Source: Diplosphaera chodatii
Taxonomy: Eukaryota; Chlorophyta; Trebouxiophyceae; Prasiolales; Stichococcaceae
Length of the DNA: 64,000 bases
Direction of reading: 5' to 3'
Assembly (NCBI GenBank): GCA_032358165.1
Contig: JAALGY010000033.1
Location: 558,001-622,000, forward strand
Shown one piece after another: positions 34,246-46,200 of the stretch. The position numbers and the translations under genes were made by a program. The number at the start of each line of letters is the position of its first letter. Position 1 is the first letter of the stretch. The notes below the pieces were generated by a model, which did not search any database, had not been told where the DNA came from, and saw only the letters and a list, made by a program, of their open reading frames with translations.

Positions 34246-37200
34246 TCAGCGTGCTTGGCCTTTTGTACCACGACACACCTGCCGGACACGCTTCCCAGAT
34301 GTGCCTGAGCGGCAGGCCGCCTGCTTTGCTGCCCGTGCTGCGCTGACTGCCTTGCCTGACTTCGCCGGGCTGCTGCCCCTTCCGCATGCTTCGTCAGAAC
34401 CTCCCCGGGAAGTGATGCCGTCCTCGACCTGTGAGCGTGGCGCATCAGCTGTCAATGCAGCCCCTCGCACGCTGTTCTGACACTTGCTGCATGCCCATCG
34501 CAGTTTCGACTTCTACCAGGCACATGGGGTTGCCCACCTGCTTGCGGGTGCGCTTTGGGGCGGGTGCACCCGGCGCAGGTGATAGCGGCCTACTGCGCTG
34601 CCTGCTGGTCTGTGGTTGATGCGATCGTGTCTCTGGCACTTCTTCCGGAGGCTGCGCTGCTGGAGTGGCTGCTGCATGGGCGCCAGCGCCAGCGCCGTGC
34701 AGTGTCCCTGGGCTGGCTGTTACTGGTGCCCAGTTGGCTGGTGCTACAACTGCCCGTCTGCTGCTGGGATGCTGATGCTGCAGCGGCGGCAGCGGAGGCA
34801 GCGGACGCTGCATGCTGGAGGACGCCTCCCCACTGTCTGATGGGTCATCGACCTCCTCACTCTGCATGCCACACCTATATCACCCCTTTGTGACGACCGA
34901 AATCGACCGAAATCAAGAGAGTGCGTGTGCGGCAGATGCATCTGCTCCCGCCCATGCGCCCCAATGGACCAGGCCGCATGCAGCATTGCGCAAGGAAGCG
35001 CACCCGGTAGCACAGCAGCTGGGCGGGCGGGTTGGGCGCGGCGCCGCCACCCTGCAGCAGAGCCGCCACGCCGTCCAGCACCGCGCGCCGCTCGCGCTGC
35101 AGCGCGGCCCGCAGCTCCCGGCGCAGCGCCGCCGACGCCTTGGCCTGCGCCCACTGGTGCGCCTCTATGCGCCCCAGCATCCTGTTGCAAGACCGGCTGA
35201 TAGCCTGAGCTTGGGCGCTGGGCATGACTGGACGCTGCCATGGTACCACTGCCAATGACTGCTCATGAAAGCCATCGTAGAAAAGGTGGTAAGCAGAGCC
35301 GCAGCAGGTATGTGGCCGGTGGCGAGAAGCTAATAAATTCGACGCTGATGGATGACCATATGGATACCTGAGGTTGTCCCTCTCCACATTGCGGAAGGTG
35401 ACTGCAGCGCACAGCGTCGCAGCGACCCCCAGCGCGAGGCACAGCCGCCGCAGCAGCCACTTGAAGTCGACTGCCAGCCCGGCGGGCGGCACCGCCGGCA
35501 GCCACCCTGGCAGCGGCAGCCTCAGCAGCATCTGCACGAGAGGCTGGCCGTCAGACATCGGGCACGACAGCAGGATCTCCAGGACAAGCACCTGGGACCT
35601 CAGCATTGCACCTCTGCACCGTCTGCTGCAGCAAGGGACACCTCAGTGTTGACATGCCAAAGCAGACTTGATGGACCATCTTGCAAGTGCAGCTGCATGC
35701 TGACCTGTCCGTTGTCACCAGCCTGCAGCAGCGTGTGGAGCCGCGGCGGCAGGCATCGCTCTGCAATCAGCGAGCCGCCGAACAGGGCCAGCAGCGGTAG
35801 CCGGGCTGCCCGAGTCAGCGGCAGGGTCCCAGCCGCCGCGGCTGCTGCGCCGCCCGCCACATAAAACAGCACATCCGAGGCACCTGCGCTGTCACATACT
35901 GCCTTTCCACTACGCTGCAGAGAACTTTAGGTTCTTGTTTGCAGGCGGTGCCGGCCGCCGGTCTCATTCTCGCAGAGGTCTCCCAGCATGCTAAGATGTG
36001 GCATGCTGCTGCGTGTGTGTGACATTATCAGCACCCAAGAACAACACGCCCAGCGGTGACACTGTAATTTTCATAATATCTGTTTTCACAAAAGCACGCG
36101 CCGTAGGAGCGGCCCAGCAGGTGGACCAGCACCGCGTCGGAGCGGCGCTGGTAGTGCGCCACCGCCTGCAGCGCCGCCGCCACGCCCCGCGAGCTGTCCG
36201 CCACCTCCCTGCACACAGACGCAGCATGTGGTGCAGTGATGTCGACTTTGGTAGTCTGCGTGGAGGGTGCTTCAAGAGCTAGGAGGCAATATACGTTGCA
36301 TCAGTTCCTGCGCACCTGAGGTCCTGTAGCATGGCACGCTGCACTGTGCTGTGCGCCGCCTGCTGCCGCACAAACTCGTGCGCACCATCTCTTGCCAGCT
36401 GCAGGCAGGGCTAACAGACAATGAGAGGTGTCGCCACCAGCAAACAAGCCAGCAGTTGAGCAGTCCCTGGCATATGCAACAGACTTGTGTCTGTCATTGC
36501 AGATCGACCGTTTTCAGGAGCACCTGGTGCAGAGCGGAGGTGGCTGCCAGAACTTTACGCTCCTGGGCCTCCAAGTCTGACAGGCCCTGCAGCATCACTC
36601 CCTGCCGGGCTGTCAAGGTACCCTGCATCAGTCAAGAGAAAGATGTTGCAGGACTTGCACCTGGCCTCACAGTCAGTGCAGCAGGCAGCAGTCGGCCTGA
36701 AAGAAGTGTTCCAGTGCGCTCAATTGCTGGATGGTCCATGTTCAGTGCAAATGTTGTCCTTCCGACCTGCTGCTCTAACGTCTGTTGCAGCTTGGTGTCC
36801 AGGCTGCCAGCCGCATCATGCAAGGTGTCCAGGGACTTTAAGCTGTCATTCACAGACACCGCCAGCTGAACCTGCACAAGACAGCAGTGTGCATTCCCTC
36901 AGGATGTGCGGGGGTGCTGCTTGCCACCCCGATTTGCATGTTTTAGGAATGCACCTAGCTGCTGACACACGACAGTACAAGGCTGTCGGAAACATCACAG
37001 GTACACTTGAACACCTGCTGCTGTGCAACCGCTGTAATCTGCCCGCCAACTTTGTCCAGTGCAGTGGCATGCGCGGCCATGCTGGTTTTCAACGACACCA
37101 GCCGCTCGGCGGCAGCCGCGCCGGCGGCATACAGCAGGTTCAGCACGAACTCCGTGTGCCGCTGGAAGTCCTGGTTCTGTACGAACAGGCACATGCTGCA

Positions 37201-37987
37201 ATGGCAGCACCAACACGAGTCAATGTTGTATAAAGGACAGTGCTGAGATGCACCATCACAGTCAATGTGATTTCTGCATAGTCTATGGACCACATATGTC
37301 AAGGCCGGGAAGGACGGCATCCTGCAGGGTTGATCTCGGGCTGGGCCGCACACCTGTCGATCTCGCTGAAGAACTGCATGTGCGCAAAGTAGAACTCGGG
37401 GTCCTTGTGGTTGACACACGCCTTGAGGGGCATGCTGGCTGAGCATGTGTACCTGTCACACATAGAAAACAAAGGTCCATCAGGAGCTGTTAGATGGGGC
37501 AGTGCATGAGTGCCAATGTATGTCATGTGAGCACCAGGAGGGCACTGGCGGACAGCCAGATGGTCAAGTGGCGCATTGAGCTTTGCACAGCCTGCTCACG
37601 TGCGCTTGCCGAGCTTGAACAGGTGGCAGTTGGCAAATGCGAGCGCCAGGCGCGTTTTGCCATCGTGGTCCAGGTTCCGACATTCGGTCCGCACTGCCCG
37701 CAGTGCGTCCGTGTAGCAGTCTGTCCCGAACACACGGGCCACGAACGACTCTTGCTGCGCATGCTGCTCGAGCGTGCTGATGCGGCCTGCACTTGCATGC
37801 ACGGTTGTTCATGTCTCATTGATGCTACATCATGTTCGGAGTTAAAAAGTGGCAAACACGTAGGGCACGCACCTGCTCCTCTGCTTGTCGATGCACCGGC
37901 GGCAACCTCGAAGCGCGGCTGATCATCACCAGCCGCAGAGCGCAGCAGCAGCAGCGCAACCACAGCCGTAGTCGCGAAGGAGATCAT
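34246..37987 (-). CDS. GEX1: KAR5/GEX1/Brambleberry-type nuclear fusion protein
   Basis: Nuclear-envelope protein needed for nuclear membrane fusion (karyogamy) after gamete fusion in yeast, plants, Chlamydomonas and zebrafish. The minus-strand start at 37987 gives a clear signal peptide, MISFATTAVVALLLLRSAAG. The following exons hold the family's cysteine-rich block: RVFGTDCYTDALRAVRTECR, LALAFANCHLFKLGKR, TYTCSASMPLKACVN and DPEFYFAHMQFF. A long helical/coiled-coil part comes next (DFQRHTEFVLNLLYAAGAAA; SVNDSLKSLDTLHDAAGS). Hydrophobic spans follow near 35.8 and 35.4 kb (WLLRRLCLALGVAATLCAAV), then a basic tail with KRTRK. The last exon starts VEDGITSRGG and stops at 34246. Exon borders between about 37.3 and 37.2 kb do not close neatly by phase, so a small exon may be missing there. 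The family call rests on the cysteine block and architecture. Confidence 0.82.
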
Positions 37988-38728
37988 CGCAGCATACTAT
38001 ATGTGCATCTACACAGTACAGTCAGAGGTAGGCACGCACTCCCGATGTCGCATGCTGCAGGAGTCATGCATCTGCGCATGAGGCACGCCAGCCAAAGGAA
38101 CCCAACACCGAACAGCGTGCAACCCGCAGTCAAGCTTCAAAGAGCATGTTTGGTGTTGCACATGCTTACATCACACGTTCACGACCAGTTGCTGCATTGC
38201 AGCGTCAGGTGAAACCCCCACGGGATACTGGGGCAACGCGAATGACGATCGACTGAGGTGCAGAGCACACAGAGAGCAACAACAACTGCTGGACTGCCAG
38301 CACTATGTCGCGCCGCCAGGCAGAGAGCGATCGGCACGGCAGATGCCGGCCGCTGGGCAGGCACATAGCCTCGACGAGTCCAAGGGTGACATGGACAGGT
38401 TCGTCAGATGTGACGACTTGCTACAGAGTCACACAACATGGCATCGCATGCCTAAACCTTTGCCAAAGCAGTTAAACCATAGCTGTATACTACTGGAGAT
38501 CTTCGTGCTGAGTTTGCCACCCTCGCGTGCATCGAGACCGCACTGCCAAGGCCTGTGCATGCATGCAAACAATGCACTCCTGCGGCGCCATCTGTCAACC
38601 ACTGCCCACGAGTTGTTCCTGTATCCCCGCTGAGACTGCAGGAACTGCTGCTGAAGTTTTGCAGCTCCGTCTCCCGCGTTGCTGTCTGCTGCTGATGAGT
38701 TGCCAGCTGTACAGTGGCTGCTGCACCG
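37988..38728. other. intergenic region
   Basis: Lies between the start of the KAR5/GEX1-like gene and the 3' end of the derlin gene, both on the minus strand. It probably holds the derlin 3' UTR and the KAR5/GEX1 promoter. Short open frames here are not convincing. Confidence 0.45.
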
Positions 38729-39451
38729 TCATTGCTGGTGCTCGTGCCCATTGCCTGCTGCATCTGCCGGGGCCGCTGGGCGCACGACGGGTGCCGCCGC
38801 TGAAAAGTTGGGCGCCGGAATGGCCTCCTCCCCCGGGAACATGGCCTTCACGAAGGATGGCGTCTTCAGTGGCCGCCGTCCAGTCATGCGCGGGTACACG
38901 TCCTCCAGGAGGTAGTATGCGTGTCCTACGACCATGCCGAGGAGGTCCACCACAGGGCTGCTGCCGAGCACGATGGAGAAGCCGAGCAGCACCCACGGCA
39001 GGTAGGGCGCCGTGAAGTTGAAGATGCCCAGGAAGCTGAGGTTCACGTACTGATGCCGCCGGCCCCACACATACACCATCATGAATGTGAGCGAGGAGCC
39101 CAGGAACTGGATGTTCACGAATGGCGCCACCAGCGTGAGCAGTGTACCACCGAATAGGAGCATCCAGAGGAAGTCTGAGCTGCGGCTGCGAAAGGAGCCC
39201 TCCTCCAGGGCCTTGCAGTACTTCACCAGGAAGAACATGTGGAACACAAAGTCCAGTCCCAGGCTGCCGAAGAAGAAGAAGTTTGTGAACAAGCGCCACA
39301 GCTCCAGCTTCTGGAGGATGAGCCACGCGTTGAAGTAGATGTTGTATGGCGTGATGATCTCAAGGGCACACCCCGCCGTCGTAAGGAAGGAAAACGTGAC
39401 ATATGAGCGGGTCACAATCGGAAGCTGCTTGTACCACTCCTCGACCGACAT
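38729..39451 (-). CDS. DER1: derlin (Der1-like ERAD protein)
   Basis: ER membrane rhomboid pseudoprotease that helps export misfolded proteins to the cytosol for degradation. A single exon of 240 aa, unusual among the split genes here. It starts MSVEEWYKQLPIVTRSYVTF and includes the derlin blocks ELWRLFTNFFFFGSLGLDF, MFFLVKYCKALEEGSF with FLWMLLFGGTLL, YVWGRRHQYVNLSFLGIFNF, TAPYLPWVLLGFS and LLGMVVGHAYYLLEDVYP with the GxxxG-like helix. It lacks the Ser-His catalytic pair, as derlins do. The tail, from EAIPAPNFSAAAPVV, is Ala/Pro-rich and may carry a weak p97/Cdc48-binding (SHP-like) motif; that last point is inference. Confidence 0.97.
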   Translation of the reverse strand: MSVEEWYKQLPIVTRSYVTFSFLTTAGCALEIITPYNIYFNAWLILQKLELWRLFTNFFFFGSLGLDFVFHMFFLVKYCKALEEGSFRSRSSDFLWMLLFGGTLLTLVAPFVNIQFLGSSLTFMMVYVWGRRHQYVNLSFLGIFNFTAPYLPWVLLGFSIVLGSSPVVDLLGMVVGHAYYLLEDVYPRMTGRRPLKTPSFVKAMFPGEEAIPAPNFSAAAPVVRPAAPADAAGNGHEHQQ

Positions 39452-40204
39452 GGTGTTCAGTCAGTGGCCACGAAAGCTTTGCGTTTGGTGCTGGTACTTG
39501 CTCAGGTCCCCTTGCACCTAGTCATGCTCTGGTGCGTTCTCAAAGAGCCGCTTCCAAGCTCTGGCACCGTGTGCCTTGACTGAGTAGTCTACAACGTGCT
39601 ACGACCGCGAGCAGACAGCACGGATGCTCGCTGATAACAGCACGAGTAGAGTTCAAAGACAACAGCTGTGCACACGAACGCCTCAGATGAGAGCTGCGGA
39701 AGTGCACCTGGCCAACAGGCCCAGCCAATCACAGCAGTGCTGGCAACATGGTTTACGTGACGAGGTCTGTTGAAGCCCTTCGGTACCCCTTCCCTTCTTC
39801 AGATTAGATTCGAGGGGGCAATATTTGACATAAACACTCTTGTTTTGAACCAAGAGAGGGTCCTGCCTGCCGTGTCTACACCCTTTCGGAATATCAAATG
39901 TCCCTGCGAACCCTGGACGTGATGTTGCAAGTGCGCCAAGCTGTGCGCGTGTGCGGCCCGCAAGCTTGCGAATCTGCGTTTAGAGAAGGCGTGCATTGGC
40001 GATGTGACAGCATTCAGACGTGTCCATGCGCTGTGCAGCCACAACTGCGCGCTGTACCGTGCCAGACTGACCACCATTTGAGGGACGATCTGGCAAAGCC
40101 ATCTGCGCACTTGCACACGATGGACCCAGCGTTGCGCATTCATAGTCTGGTGTGAGGCCGCACGACCAGTCTGGCCACCTGACCTCCGGTTTGCAAGCAA
40201 CGTG
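39452..40204. other. divergent intergenic region
   Basis: Lies between the derlin start (-) and the EH/5-phosphatase start (+). Lower GC than coding DNA. Likely two promoters. No gene supported. Confidence 0.45.
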
Positions 40205-43200
40205 ATGGACGAGCTTGACCACATCATCAGCGGCAGGGCGCCCGACCCAAGCTCGGCAGCTCAGCCGACGCCTGCTCAACAGCGCGCTGTAGACCCTGGA
40301 GCGCAGCCTGCTGCGTCATTGCTGGACACCCTTGAGCACGTCAGCATCAGCAGCACAGCGACGCCAGCAGCGGGGCACAGGACCACCGCAGGCCCCGGTC
40401 CGCCGCCAAAGCAGCACCAGGCGATGCAGCAGGTGCCTGACCACATCAAGGCAACATGATCGCTTCGACCACGCCGCCCAGCACGGCCCAAGCCTGACGT
40501 TCCTTGGCAGGGCAACCTCACTGTCACTGTACAGATGCATCGCCACAACCTCCTACGCTGGCCTGCCAGTGCAACAGTGTTCTGCAAGCGCAGGTGTGGG
40601 ATGACTTGTTTGCGGACGCCGGTGCGACGTCGCACGCGCACGGAGGTGCGCCGCCCGGCAGCAGTGCAGTGCAAGCAGACGTCAAACGCTGGTTTGCGGA
40701 GGCGGACGCTGATGGTGACGGCAGGCAAGTGGCGCTGGCTCTCAAAGTGCTGTCTGCATGACAGTCCTCATCTAGACTCATCCGCATGCCTCCAGCCAGT
40801 AACCCTCTATGCAACCACCTGCGATTTCCGGTCAACATCGGCTGCGCTCCCGGTTGCAGGGTCGCTGGCGGTGAGGCGGTGCAGTTCTTCACCCGCACCG
40901 GGCTGCCGAAGGGCGACCTGTCGGTGGTGTGGCGCGCCGCCAAGCGCGCCGCCCCCGCCGAGGGCGAGGGCCTCACCCAGCAGCAGTTTGCCGCCGCGCT
41001 GCGCGTCGTCGCATATGCGCAGGTGTGCCCACCGCTGTGCCGCTGCCCGCTGCATCTGTGGATCTGACCAGCCATGCTGTGCTTTTACAAGGCCAGGCAG
41101 TCATCAAGTGTTGGCCATATGTATACGTTGGTGGCCGTCTTATGCCATGCACCGTCCATCGAAAGCAGGCCGGCAGACCACTGGATGATGAGGCAGCAGT
41201 ACGCGCGGCAGCGTCGGAAGGCGGCTGGCAGGCGGCCACAGGGCAGCCACTGCCGCCGCCTCGTATCGCGCCACTAGGCTCAGCAACGGCGCCGCCACTC
41301 GCAAGGCCCTCGCCTGCCGCCGGCCCTGTAGCGACGCTGCGCACCACCGCCAGCGCCCAGCCGCGGCCCGGGGCCCGGCGCCCAGGGCAACCCGGAGCGA
41401 TTGCGGCGATTTCAGCACCGCCAAACCTGCAGCGACCCGCACCCGGCCCTGCCGCGCAGCCGCCTTCCGTGTCCCCATCGTCCTCGGTGTCGCAGCTCCA
41501 CAGCGGCAGCAGGTGCGCTGGCAGGCCGCGAGGATTCAGATGCAGCCGACCTTGGCCTGGCTGCATCCCTACAACCTGTGACTCTTTCGGTGGACTGCAG
41601 TGCGGGCGAGAGCAGTGATGATGAGGGGGTGGGCGCGATCCGCGCGGCGGCCCGGCCGCCCCTGATGCATGCGCAGACGGTGGACATTCCGCAGCGGCGG
41701 CGCAAGGCAGCGGGACTGGCAGCTGGCGTCGTCTCCTTGAGCGGTGAGGATGATGCAACGAGAGGCCCGGGTGGTGCTGTTTTCCGAGAGAGGCGCAACA
41801 ACGAGTACATGTTCCCCGCGGAGTGTGTATGTATGCACTCTGCCATCTGCAAGGTTGCAGGGTACCTGCTGTGCAAACTGATGTATGTCAATGTCGGTGT
41901 TGTGTTGTGCAGAGCGTGCGATGCGGCGGCCCAGCCCGACACGCATTCCTCAGCAGTCGCCCAGCTTCAGGCCTTTGGAGGTGCGCACACTTCGGATGGC
42001 AGCTCCCTGCCTCGCGGCCTGCCGTTGCAGCGCTCAGCTGAGTTGGCCCTGGGGTTGTGACTGCAAGGCAGCAAGGGTCTACAGCACCCAGTGTGGGGGT
42101 TGCGCAACAGGCTGCTGCAGCTTGAGTCTGACACATCCACATACTCGGCAACATCACCCCAGGTTGGCGATGCGTTGCTTGATCCGCCGCCCCTGGCAAT
42201 CGATGTGCGGCAGCCGCCGCTGCACCCCAAGCGCTCCGCAGCACTGCGGCTGCTGGCCGCCGGCAATGGGTCACTGTTCGCTGGTGGGTCACGACGTCCT
42301 TTCATGCTGTGTGCATTCAAGTTACGCAGTTCTTCTGTGAACATGTATGTCCAAAAGGCATCAAGTGCACATAGCAGCGTCAGTGCTGATGCCCTCCTGA
42401 GCCTTCGGACGTTGCGCTTCCCACAAGGCAAGTGCTGTGCAAGAGACTGTGGTGCCTGCCCTGTAGCGCCGGCAGCGCCGCCAGCACCCGGCGCGGCCCC
42501 GGGTGCCTTCATCCAGTGGGCGGGCACCTCTGGCTCCCTGGGCCTGCCGCACCCCAGCCACCCCCGGGTCAGCACTCATGAGGCCGCAGGGGTTGTAGAG
42601 TCGAGGCTCTGGCCTGTATTTGTGCAGCCAGTATGTAGACACGCGTGGTCGTAGCTGCTAGCAGGTGCTGCAAGTGGTCGATCATTGCACAGGCTGACAG
42701 GACATGTGCCTGCAGGACGACATCCCTGACCAGGTGGCCACGGAGGACAGTGATGCTGCTCCGGGGTGGGAGGTGCCACTGCGGGATGTCAAAACCGTCA
42801 CGTCCGTGCATGTGGACGTCCACAACGACCTGCTCTGGACAGGTTGGTGACCCAGTTGCCGCGGCACATACACTGCAGAGGATGCTTCACCCCAAGTCTG
42901 ACAGCAGACCTTCTACATGGGCACACATATAGCTCTGAGAATAGCTTTGCACCCTGCTGCATCCATCTATGAGACTGGCAGACTCAGCCGGGGGAAGAAC
43001 TGCTGCTGCAGGCCACACAGAGGGGTGGGTGTGCGGCTACACGTTAGGCGGGGACCCAGGGGCAGCCGTCGAGCGGCGGTACTGCTTTGCGGCCTTCCGC
43101 GGCGGCGCCGTCACGGCGATGTGTGCCACGGCCTGGGGCGACCTCAGGGTGGCCAACTCGCGGGGCGGTCTCAGGTAGCTGTTCCTGACATGCTGGACGG

Positions 43201-46200
43201 CACACGCAAGGCTTGCCGTTGTCAGTCGTGCTGCAGCATCGGAGCAGGGCAGCGGCATATCCACTGGGAAGCCATCTGGGTGCAGCTGCAAAAATGTAGA
43301 TTCCTTGTGTCATATCTCAAAGCATCACACCTGGCTGTGGCTGGCGGTGCGACGTGGGACGGGCCGTGCACTGCGCAGGATCTGGCCCAGCCCGCACGAG
43401 GGGCCGGCGATGGGCGAGGTGGAGCCGCGGGAGCTGCGGCGGGGGTCCTCCGGCAACCGGCCCCACGGCGGCCGCATCTCCGCCCTCGCCCTGCCGCTGA
43501 CCGGCCAGGTGGGCGCCGTGCCGGACCCGCTGACCAAGCGGGACTGCTGAGTATGGCACTGTCGAGGACGTGTGCAGGTCATCGTCAGCTGCAAGGGCAG
43601 GCCTCAAAGTATGTTGCCGTCTATGTCGTTACAAGGGGTGTAGACATCACGCGAGTTGCGTCCGAGCATATGACGGCGGGTCTCGACGCTGCTGATGATG
43701 AGCGACTGCAGGTCATGTGGAGCTGCAGCGGCAAGACCATCTGCCTGTGGTCCGCCGACACGGGCGCATGGCTGGGCAAGATCGGCGGCGACCGGGAGCT
43801 CGAGGAGACGCCCGCCGCCAGCCAGGCCAGCTTCTTCGAGGGCGGCAGCGGCATAGCGCATGCGCGCGATGCTGAGTACGGCAGCTTCAGCGACCAGCAG
43901 ATCAACAGCGCCAAGGTGCAACGCTGGGTCCTATGGTGTAGTTGCTGCCGTCATGCCTACCTGGGCAACACACGCTTTGCTGCGTAGGCTCCGGAAATCA
44001 TCAGCTTGTGCAGCAGCCCATTGCTGCATGCATGCACCAACGTGAACGTGCTGCTTGGCATGTCATCTGCTCATGAGTCTTGCAATGCTATAGCCATCTG
44101 CATAAACAGCAGGGAACGGGACGTTGTCAACTTCCGTTGCTGTCATATAAGGCAAGCTGATGATGTCATTGCCTTTAGGACCGCCAAAACAAGCGCTGTC
44201 CTCCACTCGTGAAAAGCTCCGGACCGTCGTGCAGGGCCTGGATCTGGACGCTGCTGGTGGTGTGGCCGCACCGGGCACACGGCTCTCTAGGGAGGAGGAG
44301 ATTCGCCGGCAGCGCGCGTGGGCAGAGCAGACCGACACGCGGCTCGCGGGCGTGGCCGAGCAGATGACCATTGCACGGGACAACGTGGCGCACACCGCAG
44401 GTCGGCCCAGGAGATTTGCAGCTTTGCCCTGGAACTTCTGCACTGCACAGGATGCTATGAACTGAAAGTCTAAATGCTGATATGCAAATCAGCTTCACAC
44501 ACGGCCAGGCTTTCATGCTGCAGCCAAGGCGGGCAAGTTCCTGAAGAAGCTGCACAACCGCATAGCAGCGCGTGTGGAGGGCGAAGCGGGGGCCTCCGCT
44601 TCCAGCGTCGCCGAGCGCCCCAGCATGGGCGAGGTGCCTGCATGGATGCCTCATTCGACTTGCGGACAGCATAGCACGTGCAAAGGACCTGGAGCTCTCT
44701 GCAGCCTTTGGCATTACAGTGCCTGGTCTGCGCAGACGGCGGTGCACGGGAGCAACTCCTCAGCGCACGGCAGCCAGCTTACAGACGAGGCTACGGACCA
44801 GCCGCAGGGTCATGGCGACATTCGGGTGAGAACATGATGTTGCTGCCACATTGGACTTTCCCTCCAGAGGTGCTGAGGGCCACAGTTCAGCACCAGGAGT
44901 GAGGCTAGCTCATTATGCTGCCAGCGCTTTGCTGCACTCTTGCAACATCCACCGGAGCAGCAAGGTTTCTTGCAGGACGCCTGCTTTGCTGTGTACAAAC
45001 AACCTTTGATTAGTCTATGACTTTGGTGTGTACTCCTGCCAAGTTGAGCACTGAAGTGATGCTGATGCGCTTCTGTTGACAGGCGCTGATCGCGGGGCCG
45101 GACGGCTATGTCTGGGCGTGCCACAAGCATGGCCTGCTAGAGCGCTATACCGCCAGCGGCTGCCTGCAGTGGTTCAAGGTGACACCCTTAAATTGCAACG
45201 CTTAATACTAGCTGTCACAGGCTTGCCACACACGACACCTGCGTACTAAGATGTCGACTTATTGCAAGTGTGCTCCCTCGAATCCAACCAAACGAGAAGG
45301 TTTGCTAAAGACATACGGCACGCAACTGCAGGAGATGGCTGTCGGGGTCCGCAGCGCAGCGGTCGTGGGCGAGCGCCTGTGGGTCGGGCTGGCAGATGGC
45401 GCGGTGCGCGTGTTTGGGACCGGCCCCAAGCCCGTGCTGCTGGCGCACTTCGCGGCGCATGACTCGGTCGTTGTGTCCATCACCCAGGTTCGTGAGGGCG
45501 TTCCACCACAGGCCCGCCTGCCCGTTGCAGCACGCACCCAGCACTTGGGTCCTCCACATTGGTCATCCAACCCATGTCCCCTCCTCAAGTCTGCATGCAT
45601 TGACATCATGTGCTCAACAAACGACAAGAACACATCGGCGTTGCAACCTCATCACACGTGCATGCATGGCATGTGCGCAGGCAGGGCGCCGGGTGTTCAC
45701 CCTCGGCGCCGACGGCAGCGTGCGCGGGTGGTCAGCCGCCATCCCCTGCCCAGCAGATGCCAAGTGCAGGTGCGGCTGTTGTGAAAATGAACAAAGCAAT
45801 GTACACACAACCTAAAATCCATGTTCTTGCTGTATGGACAGGCATGACCATGTCCTGCCTCACCTTGAGTAGCCTTGCAGGGATGTACGGCATCACCCCT
45901 TATGTTATCCCACGTTATGCTGCAGGGAGGAGTTGGAGCGCCAGATGTCGGAGCTGGTCACGAGGCGCAGCTATGCATGTGTCGTGATGACATGGAATGT
46001 CAACGAGCAGCGTCCAGAGGACTCGGCCACCTTCATCGCGCTGCGGGAAACTGCCAAGTCTGCAGACTTGGTGGCCGTTGGGTTGCAGGTGCATCCTCTA
46101 TACTTCTATTTCCTGAATATTTATATGCTGAACCATGTTCTGCCGGCTGCTATTACAACCGACCTCACCAGCTAGCGTTGCCTGCTTTGTCTCAGCTGGA

